This document shows positions 50,355-60,966 of a stretch of 64,000 nucleotides of DNA, piece after piece (the stretch's first letter is position 1; each line of letters starts with the position of its first letter). The position numbers and the translations under genes are program-made. Source of the DNA: CAVRTM01 sp963724015 (GTDB taxonomy: Bacteria > Actinomycetota > Actinomycetes > Actinomycetales > Dermatophilaceae); the NCBI GenBank assembly GCA_963724015.1, contig CAVRTM010000004.1, forward strand, positions 930,001 through 994,000, written 5' to 3'. The notes under the pieces were generated by a model. The model searched no databases, was not told where the DNA came from, and saw only the letters and a program-made list of their open reading frames with translations.

Positions 50355-51125
50355 ATGGACATCCTGCAGACGCTCCGGGAGACCTTCCTCGACCTCGGGC
50401 GCCATGCGGCAGGCGCTGCCCGAGCTGGTCAGCGGTCGGCCTGCGCAACACCCTCCTGCTCGCGCTGTGCTCGGCCGTGCTGGGCACACTGGCGGGGATG
50501 CTGCTGGCCGTCTGCGTGGTCTGTCCCGGTCGCGCTGGCTGCGCTGGCCGGCCCGCGTCTACACCGACATCTTCCGTGGCCTGCCGGCGGCCGTGACGAT
50601 CCTGCTCATCGGCGTCGGTCTGGCGCCGGTCGGCCTGGCGATCTGGGGGCCCAACCCCTTTCCGCTCGGCATCCTCGCCCTCTCGCTGATCGCCTCCGCC
50701 TACATCGGCGAGATCTTCCGCTCCGGCATCCAGAGCGTGGAGGCCGGGCAGCTCGAGGCGGCCCGCGCGCTGGGGTTCTCGCGGTCCACCGCGATGCGCC
50801 TGGTGGTGATCCCGCAGGGCGTCCGCCGGGTCCTGCCGGCCCTGGTCAACCAGCTCATCGCGCTGGTCAAGGACTCGTCGCTGGTCTACTTCCTGGGGCT
50901 GCTCGCGACCCAGCGCGACCTGTTCCGCATCGGCCAGGACCAGGCCGCCAACACCGGCAACGAGTCGGCGCTGCTGCTGGCGGGCCTGTTCTACCTCGCC
51001 ATCACCGTCCCGCTGACCCACGTCGTCAACGCCATCGACGCGCGGCTGCGCACCGGCCGGCGCGCGGACGGGGCGGAGGACGCCGCCGACGACGATCTCG
51101 CCTTGGCCATCTCCCAGGAGGCACG

Positions 51126-51129
<4 letters not shown>
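50355..51129 (+). CDS. Amino-acid ABC transporter permease (three frameshifts)
   Basis: This HisM/GlnP-type permease starts MDILQTLRETFLDLG at ATG 50355, shifts near 50398 to MRQALPELVSG, near 50437 to LRNTLLLALCSAVLGTLAGM, and near 50520 to LSRSRWLRWPARVYTDIFRG, after which the frame is intact to the stop. The body has about five helices and the coupling loop EAGQLEAARALGFSRSTAMR near the middle. The first two shifts are repaired by deleting one base each; the third needs one base added or two removed. The stop overlaps the TTG of the ATPase gene. Confidence 0.85.
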
Positions 51130-51908
<779 letters not shown>

Positions 51909-51991
51909 CCGGCACCGCCCACGATCTCCGAGTGGCGGGGGTGCGGTACCGGCTGCATACTCACGGCTCCACGAGATGCGGAGGACGATCC

Positions 51992-54346
51992 ATGAGCAGA
52001 CGCCCCCTGAGGTCCCCGTCGGTGCTCGCCGCGGTGACCGCGGCGATGGTGGGGGCGACGCTCGTGCCCTCGGCGGCAGCAACGGCCACCGCGTCGGCGA
52101 CCCCGGCCTCGTCCGCCGCCTTCCACGGAACGGCACCGGCGCACGCCGGTACGGCTCCGCGCACCGCGAGCTACACCAACCCCGTGTCACGCGGCTTCGC
52201 CGACACGTTCGCCGACCCGTCGCTGGTCCGCGCCAAGGACGGGTACTGGTACTCCTACGGCACGTCCGACCCCCTGCGTGAGGGCGAGGGCACGCCGCAC
52301 CGCATCCCGATCGCGCGGTCGGCCGACCTCGTGAGCTGGACGCACGTGGGCGATGCGTTCAGCGACGCCACGCTGCCGTCCTGGGCCGAGAAGGACGCGG
52401 GGATCTGGGCGCCCGACATCCGCTACGTCGACGGCCAGTACCGCATGTACTACGTGGTCACCCAGACGACCGTCACCGGTGAGCGCGACGACAACGCGGT
52501 CGGCATGGCGACCGCGCCCACCCCGACCGGCCCGTGGAAGGACAGCGGCCACCCCGTGGTCGGCCCGCGTCGTGGTGGGCAGGTCGGCGACGGCAACTTC
52601 CTGTGGACCTTCGACCCGACCGCCGTGACCGACACCGACGGCAGCCAGTGGCTGTTCTACGGCTCCTACTACGGCGGCCTGTTCACCACCCGGCTGAGCG
52701 CCGACGGCACGAAGGCGGTCGGCACGCCGGTCCAGGTGGCCATCGACAACAAGTTCGAGGGGTCGTACGTCGTCCGCCGCGACGGCTACTGGTACCTCTT
52801 CGCCTCCACCGCGAACTGCTGCGCCGGTCCCACGACCGGTTACAGCGTGCAGGTCGGCCGCTCCCGCAGCCTGCAGGGCCCGTACGTCGACCGGCAGGGT
52901 GCCCGGCTGACCGACTCCCGCGCCGGCGGCACGCCCGTGCTGAACCAGAACGGCAACCGCTGGGTCGGGGCCGGGCACAACGCGATCGCCACCGACCTGG
53001 CCGGCCAGGACTGGATCGCCTACCACGCGATCGACCGGAACGACCCCTACCTCGACGGGACCTCGGGCATCAACGAGCGGCCGATGCTGCTCGACCGCCT
53101 CGACTGGGTCGACGGCTGGCCCGCGGTGCGCGCCGGTCAGGGTCCGAGTGAGCGGTCGGAGCAGGCGCCGGTCACGGGCGGCCGGGTTGCCACGACGTTC
53201 TCCCGCGGCGACGGCGGCCGGCTCTCGACCACCGGCCGCTGGACCAGGGCGCAGGACGCCCAGTCCGGCACCTACCTGCGATCCGGCGGGGCGGGCGGCG
53301 TCCTCACTCGGTCCTCGGTCACCGGGGACGTGCGGGCCGAGGCCGACCTGCGTTCCTCCGGCGCGGCATACGGGCTGGTCGTGTCCGACCACGGCAAGGA
53401 CGCGACCCGGCTCGTGATCGACCCCCGGGCCGGCACGGCAACGGTGCGCCAGGACGGCCACGGGGCCACCTCCCGCACGGTTCGGCTGCCAGCCGGCTTC
53501 GACGCCACCGACTGGCACTCCGCGACGCTCGAGCGCCGTGGAGCCGGCGTCACCGCGCAGCTGAGCAACGCCCGGCTCGGCGACCCGCTCGTCGACCTGC
53601 GGATCACCCTGTCGCCCAAGGCCGCCCGGGCCGGCCGGGCTGGAGCAACCGGCGCGGGGGCCGGGGTCGGCGTCGACAACCTCAGCGTGCTGCCGGCCGC
53701 CGTGCCTGTGACGCGGCTCGCCGCGGAGCACGTGCCATCACGGCTCGACCGGGGCGCCAGCGACGAGTTCAACGGATCGCAGGTCGCCCCCGCGTGGCAG
53801 TGGGTGCGCCCTGACGCCAAGGCCACCGTCGGCGGCGGCGTGCTGCGCTGGCCGACCGAGGCCGCGGACCTGACCGGCGACTCCAACGACGCGGGGATCC
53901 TGCTGCGGGACCCGGGTGCCGGCGCGTGGACCGCGGAGACCAAGGTCAGCATGGACCTCGGCACCGACACGGTCCGCAACTTCCAGCAGGCGGGGCTCAT
54001 CGCCTACGTGAACGACGACCTCTTCACCCGGCTCTCGCACGTGGCGATCTGGGACACCCGCCAGACCGAGTTCGGCAAGGAGATGCCGTACGCCGGGGGA
54101 CTCTCCTACGGCGGCACCATCGTCGGCCCTCCCGCGACCACGACATGGCTACGGCTGACACACCGCCTGGACAGCCGCACCGGCGAGCACCTGCTGCGTG
54201 CGTGGACCAGCACGGACGGCTCCACCTGGGTCAAGGGCGGGGTCTGGACGCTGCCGGCCACGGCCACGCTCAAGGTCGGGCTCGTCTCCCACGGCGGCGC
54301 CGGTGCCACCGCCGACTTCGACTACCTCCACATCTACCGCGACTGA
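51992..54346 (+). CDS. Secreted glycoside hydrolase family 43 (arabinanase/arabinofuranosidase type)
   Basis: This 784-residue secreted enzyme probably cuts alpha-1,5-arabinan or arabinoxylan side chains of plant cell walls. A signal peptide covers about residues 1-35. The five-bladed GH43 propeller follows: catalytic base Asp in GFADTFADPSLVRAKDGYWY (about 73), the pKa-modulating Asp in IWAPDIRYVDGQYRMYYVVT (about 138), DPTAVTDTDGSQWLFYGSYY and the acid Glu in KFEGSYVVRRDGYWYLFAST (about 256). Residues about 390-560 form a concanavalin-like domain and about 580-784 a second one (DUF1349-like, DEFNGSQVAPAWQWVRPD start). GGAGGA at 51980-51985 precedes the ATG. Sialidase-like beta-xylosidase activity cannot be excluded. 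Confidence 0.88.
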   Translation: MSRRPLRSPSVLAAVTAAMVGATLVPSAAATATASATPASSAAFHGTAPAHAGTAPRTASYTNPVSRGFADTFADPSLVRAKDGYWYSYGTSDPLREGEGTPHRIPIARSADLVSWTHVGDAFSDATLPSWAEKDAGIWAPDIRYVDGQYRMYYVVTQTTVTGERDDNAVGMATAPTPTGPWKDSGHPVVGPRRGGQVGDGNFLWTFDPTAVTDTDGSQWLFYGSYYGGLFTTRLSADGTKAVGTPVQVAIDNKFEGSYVVRRDGYWYLFASTANCCAGPTTGYSVQVGRSRSLQGPYVDRQGARLTDSRAGGTPVLNQNGNRWVGAGHNAIATDLAGQDWIAYHAIDRNDPYLDGTSGINERPMLLDRLDWVDGWPAVRAGQGPSERSEQAPVTGGRVATTFSRGDGGRLSTTGRWTRAQDAQSGTYLRSGGAGGVLTRSSVTGDVRAEADLRSSGAAYGLVVSDHGKDATRLVIDPRAGTATVRQDGHGATSRTVRLPAGFDATDWHSATLERRGAGVTAQLSNARLGDPLVDLRITLSPKAARAGRAGATGAGAGVGVDNLSVLPAAVPVTRLAAEHVPSRLDRGASDEFNGSQVAPAWQWVRPDAKATVGGGVLRWPTEAADLTGDSNDAGILLRDPGAGAWTAETKVSMDLGTDTVRNFQQAGLIAYVNDDLFTRLSHVAIWDTRQTEFGKEMPYAGGLSYGGTIVGPPATTTWLRLTHRLDSRTGEHLLRAWTSTDGSTWVKGGVWTLPATATLKVGLVSHGGAGATADFDYLHIYRD

Positions 54347-54424
54347 CCCCCACCTGGTCCACGTGCCGTTCAGCGGTCCGTCAGCGAGGGCGCCCCATGG
54401 TCGGGCCCTCAAGGGTTGACGGAA

Positions 54425-54460
54425 TCGACCGGTGCGGCGACACTTCGCCGCACCGGTCGA
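54425..54460 (+). terminator. Terminator after the GH43 gene
   Basis: TCGACCGGTGCGGCG (54425-54439) and CGCCGCACCGGTCGA (54446-54460) make a perfect 15-bp stem with loop ACACTT, 78 bases after the glycosidase stop and 31 bases before the next start. Confidence 0.8.
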
Positions 54461-54491
54461 CACACCCGGCCCGGCACGGCACGCTGTAACC

Positions 54492-55337
54492 GTGCTCCGT
54501 ACCCACAGCCCGGTCCGTGCGCTGACCGTCGCCGACCACGACGACGTCCTCGCGGTCTGTGCCCGGGACGCGCGGGCCAACGTCTTCGTCTCCGCCCGGG
54601 TGCTCGAGGGGGCCCTCGCCAGCTCGCCGGGCTCGGTCCTCGGGTTCGCCGACGGTGGTGACCTCGAGGCGGTCTGCTGGGCCTCGGCCAACGTCGTGCC
54701 GGTCGGCTGCGGCCCCGAGGCGGTTGCGGCGTTCGCCGGCAGGGTGCGCAAGTGGCGCCGTCAGTGCGCCTCGCTGTTCGGACCGGCGGACATGGTGCTG
54801 GGGATGTGGCAGGAGCTCTCCACCTCGTGGGGGGCGCCGCGCGCCGTACGCCGGCACCAGCCGCTGATGGAGCTCAGCGTCGCCCCCAGCGCCGCCGGCG
54901 TGGCGGTCGACCCGCGCGTGCGGCGGGCCCGCCCCGACGAGGTGGACCTCGTGGTGCCCGCGGCGGCGGCCATGTTCACCGAGGAGATCGGCTACCCGCC
55001 GTACTGGGGCTCCGGCGCGGCGTACCGGCAGGGCGTCGCGGGGCTGATCACCCGGGGCCATACCTTCGTCCGCGTCGATGACGGCCAGGTGGTGTTCAAG
55101 GCCGACGTCGGGTCGGTCGGGCTGGGCGTCGCCCAGATCCAGGGCGTGTGGGTGGCGCCGGCCTGGCGTGGCCAGGGGCTCGCCGCGCCGGCCATGGCGG
55201 CGGTGGCCGAGATGGTGATGGCCGAGATCGCCCCGGTGGCCACGCTCTACGTCAACGACTTCAACGCCCCGGCGCGCGCCACCTACCGCGGGGTCGGCTT
55301 CACCGAGGTCGGCAGCTTCGCCACGGTGCTGCTGTAA
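54492..55337 (+). CDS. GNAT acetyltransferase with N-terminal DUF4081 domain
   Basis: This 281-residue protein couples an N-terminal DUF4081 half (VADHDDVLAVCARDARANVF onward) with a C-terminal GNAT domain whose acetyl-CoA loop is VAPAWRGQGLAAPAMAAVAE (about residues 221-240), followed by LYVNDFNAPARATYRGVGF, the usual last motif. It is the conserved gene between ispG and proS in actinobacteria; the substrate is unknown, a small molecule or protein N-terminus. GTG 54492 gives the family start; an ATG-like upstream extension from 54432 overlaps the terminator. Confidence 0.88.
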   Translation: MLRTHSPVRALTVADHDDVLAVCARDARANVFVSARVLEGALASSPGSVLGFADGGDLEAVCWASANVVPVGCGPEAVAAFAGRVRKWRRQCASLFGPADMVLGMWQELSTSWGAPRAVRRHQPLMELSVAPSAAGVAVDPRVRRARPDEVDLVVPAAAAMFTEEIGYPPYWGSGAAYRQGVAGLITRGHTFVRVDDGQVVFKADVGSVGLGVAQIQGVWVAPAWRGQGLAAPAMAAVAEMVMAEIAPVATLYVNDFNAPARATYRGVGFTEVGSFATVLL

Positions 55338-55441
55338 CGGCCGACGCTGGCGCGGCTCCCGCTGCAGGTGCCGATGGTCCACACGGCGCTGAAGGCGACG
55401 CGCGGGCCGAAACGGGCGTGAGACGCCTCCCGCGGGACCGA

Positions 55442-55447
55442 TATCCT
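55442..55447 (+). promoter_or_regulatory. -10-like box upstream of proS
   Basis: TATCCT, preceded by GA, fits the TANNNT pattern; a GAAGGAG binding site follows at 55480-55486 before the GTG at 55494. No T-box-like leader was recognised. Confidence 0.35.
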
Positions 55448-55493
55448 CGAACCGTCCGCAGCGCACCCGCTCGGACCCGACGAAGGAGTACCC

Positions 55494-57275
55494 GTGGCCC
55501 TGCGCATGTCGACCCTGTTCCTGCGAACCCTGCGCGAGGACCCGGCCGACGCTGAGCTGCCCAGCCACCGGCTGCTCGTGCGGGCGGGCTACATCCGCCG
55601 CGTCGCCCCCGGCATCTACACCTGGCTGCCGCTGGGCCTGAAGGTGCTGCGCAACGTCGAGCGCATCGTGCGCGAGGAGATGGACTCCATCGGCGCCCAG
55701 GAGCTGAGCTTCCCGGCGCTGCTGCCCCGCGAGCCCTACGAGGCCACGGGACGCTGGACCGAGTACGGCGACAACATCTTCCGGCTCAAGGACCGCAAGG
55801 ACGGCGACTACCTGCTCGGGCCGACCCACGAGGAGATGTTCACCCTCGCGGTCAAGGACCTGTACTCGTCGTACAAGGACCTGCCGCTGTCGATCTACCA
55901 GATCCAGACCAAGTACCGCGACGAGGCACGCCCGCGCGCCGGGCTGCTGCGCGGGCGCGAGTTCATCATGAAGGACTCCTACTCCTTCGACGTCGACGAC
56001 GCCGGGCTCGAGGCGTCCTACCTGCGTCACCGCGACGCCTACATCCGCATCTTCGACCGGCTCGGGTTCGACTACGTCATCGTGGCCGCCATGTCGGGGG
56101 CGATGGGCGGCTCGCGCTCCGAGGAGTTCCTCGCGACGGCCGAGAACGGCGAGGACACCTACGTGCGCTGCACCAAGTGCGACTACGCCGCGAACGTCGA
56201 GGCCGTGCGGGTGCCGGTCCCGGACGCCGTGCCGTACGACGCCACACCGCCCGCGCACGTCGAGGACACCCCCGACACCCCCACCATCGAGACGCTGGTG
56301 AACCACCTCAACGAGGCGTTCCCACGCGCAGGACCGTCCCTGGGCGGCCGGTGACACGCTGAAGAACGTCATCGTGCTGCTCGTGCACCCCGACGGCACC
56401 CGCGAGCCGCTGGCCATCGGCCTGCCCGGCGACCGCGACGTGGACGAGAAGCGCCTCGAGGCCCAGGTCCACCCCGCCGAGGTCGCGGCGTTCGACGAGG
56501 CCGCCTTCGCGGCCAACCCCGCGCTGGTCAAGGGCTACATCGGTCCTGGCGCGCTCGGGGAGGAGGGCACCGCCAAGGTGCGTTACCTGCTCGACCCCCG
56601 GGTCGTGCGAGGGCACCCGCTGGGTCACCGGCGCCAACGAGCCCGGCCGGCACGTCCTCGACCTCGTGGCCGGCCGCGACTTCACCGCCGACGGCACCAT
56701 CGAGGCCGCCGAGGTGAGGGCCGGCGACGTCTGCCCGAGCTGCGGCGAGGGCGTCCTGGAGACGGCTCGCGGCATCGAGATGGGCCACATCTTCGCGCTC
56801 GGCCGCAAGTTCGCGGACGCCCTGGGGCTGAAGGTCCTGGACCAGAACGGCAAGCAGGTGACCGTGACGATGGGCTCCTACGGCGTGGGCGTCAGCCGTG
56901 CCGTGGCCGCCGTCGCCGAGGGCAACCACGACGAGGTCGGCCTGGTGTGGCCGCGCGAGCTCAGCCCCGCCGACGTGCACATCGTGGCGACCGGGAAGGA
57001 CGAGGACGTCTTCACGGCGGCCGACGAGGTGAGCGCCGAGCTCGAGCGCCGTGGCGTCAGCGTCCTGTACGACGACCGCCGCAAGGTCTCCCCGGGCGTG
57101 AAGTTCAAGGACGCCGAGCTGATCGGGGTGCCGACGATCGTGGTGCTCGGGCGCAACGTGGCCGAGGGCACCGATCGAGGTCCGCGACCGCCGCACCGGA
57201 GACAAGCGCGACGTCGCGGTCGCGCAGGCCGTCGACGAGATCGTGGCCGAGGTCCTCGGCACCACCACCCCCTGA
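55494..57275 (+). CDS. proS: Prolyl-tRNA synthetase, bacterial type (three frameshifts)
   Basis: ProS charges tRNA-Pro and edits Ala-tRNA-Pro. The class II core is intact in the first frame (HRLLVRAGYIRRVAPGIYTW, PALLPREPYEATGRW, GPTHEEMFTLAV, KYRDEARPRAGLLRGREFIM). A shift near 56322 (CCC for CC) leads into the INS editing domain (TLKNVIVLLVHPDGTREPLA, VKGYIGPGAL), a second at 56608 leads to VEGTRWVTG-like sequence, GRDFTADG and MGSYGVGVSRAVAAVAEGNH (motif 3), and a third at 57173 leads to EVRDRRTGDKRDVAVAQAVD and the stop. Each is fixed by deleting one base. ProS is essential, so these are almost certainly sequence errors. Confidence 0.92.
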
Positions 57276-58024
57276 TGGCAGGCAGGGGGGCGGGCGCCAC
57301 GCACCGGGAGCCGCTCCGGGCGGTCATCTTCGACTGGGGTGGCACGCTCACGCCGTGGCACACCGTCGACATGGCCGAGCAGTGGACCATCTTCGCCTCG
57401 GCCGTGCACGAGGACGAGGAGCGGGCGGCCGAGCTGGCCGCCCGGATCCTCGCCGGTGAGGACCACGCGTGGCACCGGGCCCGCACCGGGCAGGGGAGCG
57501 CCCACCTGGACGACCTGCTGAGGGAGGTGGGGCTGGACCCGCACGACGTCGCGCACGAGGCCGCGCTCTCGGCGTACCGGAGGTTCTGGGAGCCGCACAC
57601 CTTCACCGACGAGCAGGTGCGGCCGCTGTGGGAGGGGCTGCGCGAGCGTGGCCTGCGCGTGGGCGTGCTGTCCAACACGATCTGGTCGGGGGAGTACCAC
57701 CGCAGCGTCTTCGAGCGCGACGGGGTGCTGGACCTGATCGACGCCGACGTCTACTCCAGCGAGATCGCCTGGACCAAGCCGCACGTCGAGGCGTTCCGCG
57801 CCGCGGCCGGCGCGCTCGGTGTGGAGCCCGGCTCCGCGGCGTACGTCGGTGACCGGCTGTTCGAGGACGTGCACGGCAGCCAGGCGGCGGGCATGCGCGC
57901 CATCTGGGTGCCGCACTCGCAGATCCCGGCGGCGCAGCAGGTGTCCGTCGACGTCGAGCCCGATGCGGTGGCCCACGACCTGCTGGACATCCTCGCCATC
58001 GTGGACGACTGGTGCGGGCGGTGA
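57275..58024 (+). CDS. HAD-family hydrolase
   Basis: This 249-residue HAD phosphatase has motif I VIFDWGGTLTPW (nucleophile Asp near residue 20; W-G-G replaces the usual D-G-T, so the usual second Asp is absent), motif II in VGVLSNTIWSG (Ser/Asn region), motif III Lys in EIAWTKPHVEAFRAA and motif IV AYVGDRLFEDVHGSQAAGMR. With W at position +1 and no second acid, hydrolysis by the standard route may be slow, though many actinobacterial FDWGGTL proteins keep this form. The ATG shares a base with the proS stop; the next gene overlaps by 4 bases. Confidence 0.85.
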   Translation: MAGRGAGATHREPLRAVIFDWGGTLTPWHTVDMAEQWTIFASAVHEDEERAAELAARILAGEDHAWHRARTGQGSAHLDDLLREVGLDPHDVAHEAALSAYRRFWEPHTFTDEQVRPLWEGLRERGLRVGVLSNTIWSGEYHRSVFERDGVLDLIDADVYSSEIAWTKPHVEAFRAAAGALGVEPGSAAYVGDRLFEDVHGSQAAGMRAIWVPHSQIPAAQQVSVDVEPDAVAHDLLDILAIVDDWCGR

Positions 58025-58806
58025 GCGACCCAGGCACCACGACCATGCTGCTGCTGATGCTGGCCGGTCTCGCGGCCGGCTGGGTCGACGCGGTGGTCGG
58101 CGGCGGCGGCCTGATCCAGCTGCCGGCCCTGGTGCTGGGGCTGCCGGGCGCGGCGCCGGTGCACATCCTGGCCACCAACAAGCTGGGCTCGATCTGCGGG
58201 ACGTCGGTCAGCTCGGCCACCTACTACCGCCGGGTGCGGCCGGACCTGCGCACGGCCGTGCCGATGGCGCTGGTCGCCTTCGTCGGCGCGCTCGGCGGCG
58301 CCCTGGTCGCCTCGCACCTGCCCAAGGCCGCGTTCAACCCCATCCTGCTCGTCGTGCTGGTGGGGGTCGGGGCCTACACGCTGCTGCGCCCGGAGCTCGG
58401 GTCGCGCACCTCGCTGCGCTTCGCGGGGCACCACCACACGCTGGCGGCGGTGGGCGCCGGGCTGGTGGTCGGCTTCTACGACGGCGCGCTGGGGCCCGGC
58501 ACCGGCTCCTTCTTCGTCTTCGCCCTCGTCGGGGTGATGGGCTACGCGTTCCTGCAGGCCAGCGCGAAGGCCAAGATCGCCAACTTCGCCACGAACCTGG
58601 CCGCCCTGGTCATCTTCGTCCCGCAGGGCGCGGTGATCTGGCGGGTGGGCCTGCTGATGGGGGCGAGCAACCTGGTCGGCGGCTACCTCGGCGCACGCAC
58701 CGCCGTGTCCCGCGGCACCGGCTTCGTCCGGGTGATCTTCGTGGTCGTGGTCGGCGCGTTCGTCGTCAAGATCGGCGCCGACGTCGTCCGGCAGCTGATC
58801 GGCTGA
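58021..58806 (+). CDS. Sulfite exporter TauE/SafE (TSUP) family permease
   Basis: This 261-residue protein has the TSUP pattern: two repeats each starting with a glycine-rich turn (AGWVDAVVGGGGLIQLPALV at about residues 16-35, and VVGFYDGALGPGTGSFFVFA near 155-174) and about seven to eight helices. TSUP members move sulfite, sulfoacetate or other small organosulfur or carboxylate anions; the substrate is not shown. GTG 58021 gives a GTGA overlap with the HAD gene; 58012 is an alternative. Confidence 0.88.
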   Translation: MSDPGTTTMLLLMLAGLAAGWVDAVVGGGGLIQLPALVLGLPGAAPVHILATNKLGSICGTSVSSATYYRRVRPDLRTAVPMALVAFVGALGGALVASHLPKAAFNPILLVVLVGVGAYTLLRPELGSRTSLRFAGHHHTLAAVGAGLVVGFYDGALGPGTGSFFVFALVGVMGYAFLQASAKAKIANFATNLAALVIFVPQGAVIWRVGLLMGASNLVGGYLGARTAVSRGTGFVRVIFVVVVGAFVVKIGADVVRQLIG

Positions 58807-58854
58807 CCTGTCGTGGCGCCGGAACGCACAGGGGGCACTCCCGGCGGCACACAG

Positions 58855-58869
58855 GATCCTCCTAGGATC
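58855..58869 (+). promoter_or_regulatory. Inverted repeat containing a -10 box before the ferric-reductase gene
   Basis: GATCCT-CCT-AGGATC (58855-58869) is a perfect inverted repeat, and TAGGAT inside it (58863-58868) is a TANNNT -10 box 19 bases before GTG 58888. A regulator bound there would block the promoter; iron or redox control is only a guess from the downstream genes. Confidence 0.5.
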
Positions 58870-58887
58870 GGGCCCGAGTCTGAGCAG

Positions 58888-60331
58888 GTGAGCACCCCAC
58901 CACTGACCGCCTCTGCGCCGGCACCTGCGACCGGGTCGTCCTGGGCGCCGACGTCCCCTGGACGTCCCCGGCTGCCCCGCCCCGCGCCGCAGTGGTGGCG
59001 GGACGCCGCGGGCTCGCTGACCTGGCTCTCCCTGATCGTCGTCGTCGCCCTCTGGCTGGCCGGGGGAGGGCTCGCAGCGGTCCACTCCACCGGTGAGGCC
59101 CTCACCTCGCTGGGGCGGGTCACCGGCCTGGTGGCCTCGGACCTGCTGCTCGTGCAGGTGCTGCTCATGGCCCGGATCCCGATGGTCGAGCGCAGCTACG
59201 GCCAGGACGAGCTGGCGCGCCGCCACCGGTGGGTCGGCTTCACCTCGTTCAACCTGATGGTGGCGCACGTGGTCCTGATCACCCTGGGCTACGCCGCCAC
59301 CACGCCGAAGGGGTTGTGGGGCACGATCGTCGACTTCGTCCTGAACTACCCCGGCATGCTGCTGGCGGTCGCCGGCACCCTCGCCCTCTGCGCCGTCGTG
59401 GCCACCTCGATGCGGGCCGCCCGGCGGCGCCTGCGCTACGAGTCCTGGCACCTGATCCACCTCTACGCCTACCTCGGGGTGGGCCTGGCGCTGCCGCACC
59501 AGCTGTGGACCGGCCAGGAGTTCCTCACCTCGCCGGTCGCCACCGTCTACTGGTGGACGCTGTACGCCGCCGCCCTCGCCAGCGTGCTGGTCTGGCGGGT
59601 CGGCCTGCCGGTCTACCGCAGCCTGCGGCACGGCCTCGTGGTCACCGACGTCCGGGCCGAGACCCCCACCGTCACCACGGTCACCGTCGGCGGGCGCGAC
59701 CTGCACCGCCTGCCGGTGCGGGCCGGGCAGTTCCTGCACTGGCGGTTCCTCGGCGGCCCCGGCGCGTCCCGGGCGCACCCGTACTCGCTCTCGGCGGCCC
59801 CGGACGGGCGCAGCCTGCGGATCACGGCGGCGCACCTGGGGGACGGCTCGCTCGGCGCTGTCCCGGCTGCGGCCGGGGACCCGCGTGATGGTGGAGGGAC
59901 CGTACGGGCGGCTCCACGCCGGGGTCCGCACCCGCGCCAAGGTGCTGCTGATGGCCTCGGGCATCGGCATCACCCCGATGCGCGCGCTGCTGGAGGACCT
60001 CGAGCAGCAGCCCGGCGACGTCGTGCTCGTCTACCGCGCCCGCAGCCAGGACGACGTGATCCTGCGCGAGGAGCTCGTCGCGCTCGCCGAGGCGAGGGGG
60101 GCGCGCCTGTTCATCGCCACCGGCTCACGCGTGGCGGACCGGGACAGCTGGCTGCCCGCCGACGCCGCCCACCTGACCGACGTCGAGGGCCTGCGCCACC
60201 TGGTGCCGGACGTGGACCAGCGCGAGGTGTACCTGTGCGGCAGCGTCGGCTGGATGAAGGCGGCAGAGCGCGCCGCCCTTGACGCCGGCGTCCCCCGCGA
60301 GCACGTCCACCTCGAGCGCTTCGCCTACTGA
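58888..60331 (+). CDS. Ferric-reductase-like transmembrane flavocytochrome (one frameshift)
   Basis: The protein (about 480 residues) has an N-terminal Pro/Ala-rich segment, then about six helices of the ferric-reductase-like domain with heme His positions in RHRWVGFTSFNLMVAHVVLI, YESWHLIHLYAYLGVGLALP and GLALPHQLW. The cytoplasmic ferredoxin-reductase-type part follows: FAD site RAHPYSLSAAPDGRSLRITA, then, after a frameshift near 59862 (one extra base), VMVEGPYGRLHAGVRTRAKV and NAD(P) site LMASGIGITPMRALLEDLEQ, ending in HLERFAY. It would pass electrons from NAD(P)H through FAD and heme across the membrane, most likely to the FMN-binding protein encoded next. GTG 58888 is preferred to an upstream start at 58813. 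Confidence 0.88.
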
Positions 60332-60390
60332 CCTTCCCGCGGCCGAGAAAACCGGCCACCATGACTTCCCGCACCGACGAAGGACCCTGC

Positions 60391-60966
60391 ATGAGACGCA
60401 TCGTCACCGCCCTGCTGTCCACCATCACCGCCGTGGTGCTGCTCTTCAGCTACCACACCAGCACCGACAGCGGCTCACCCTCGGTGGTCGCCGGCTCGGT
60501 CGGCGGCACGGCGCCGCGCTCCACGCCCGAGGGCTCCACCACCCCGACCCCCTCCGCCACGCCGTCCGCCCCGTCCGGGAGCGGCCCGGGCGCGGGCGAC
60601 GACGGGGCTGCCGGCGACGACGGTGGCGCAGCCGCCGCGCCGGCGCCGACGGCGACCGCCTCGCCGGCCCCGAAGGCGCAGTCCTCCTCCACGAAGACGT
60701 ACACCGGCGACGCCGTCGACACCCGCTGGGGGCCGGTGCAGGTGCAGATCACCGTCACCGGGGGAAAGATCACCGCTGCCCAGGCCGTGCAGTACCCCAA
60801 CGGGAACGGCCGCGACGCCGAGATCAACAGCTACGCCCTGCCGGTGCTGAGCCAGGAGGCGGTGCAGAAGCAGGGCGCCCAGATCGACACCGTCTCCGGT
60901 GCCACCGTCACCAGCGACGGCTACCTCCAGTCGCTGCAGTCGGCCCTGGACCAGGCGCACCTGTGA
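60391..60966 (+). CDS. Membrane-anchored FMN-binding domain protein
   Basis: This 191-residue protein has an N-terminal membrane anchor (RIVTALLSTITAVVLLFSYH), a long Pro/Ser/Thr/Gly/Ala-rich linker (about residues 25-100) and an FMN_bind domain outside the membrane. The attachment motif DTVSGATVTS (about residues 167-176) fits the D-x-x-S-G-A-T pattern in which ApbE links FMN to the Thr. ApbE is encoded directly after it with a stop/start overlap, and the flavocytochrome before it. The ATG at 60391 has AAGGA upstream; an in-frame ATG at 60361 is the alternative. Confidence 0.9.
   Translation: MRRIVTALLSTITAVVLLFSYHTSTDSGSPSVVAGSVGGTAPRSTPEGSTTPTPSATPSAPSGSGPGAGDDGAAGDDGGAAAAPAPTATASPAPKAQSSSTKTYTGDAVDTRWGPVQVQITVTGGKITAAQAVQYPNGNGRDAEINSYALPVLSQEAVQKQGAQIDTVSGATVTSDGYLQSLQSALDQAHL

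Noticed and set aside
56300..57200. Programmed frameshifting in proS and other split genes
   Set aside because: The shifts lack slippery heptamers with downstream structures, occur in many unrelated genes and are mostly simple extra bases, so error is the better explanation.
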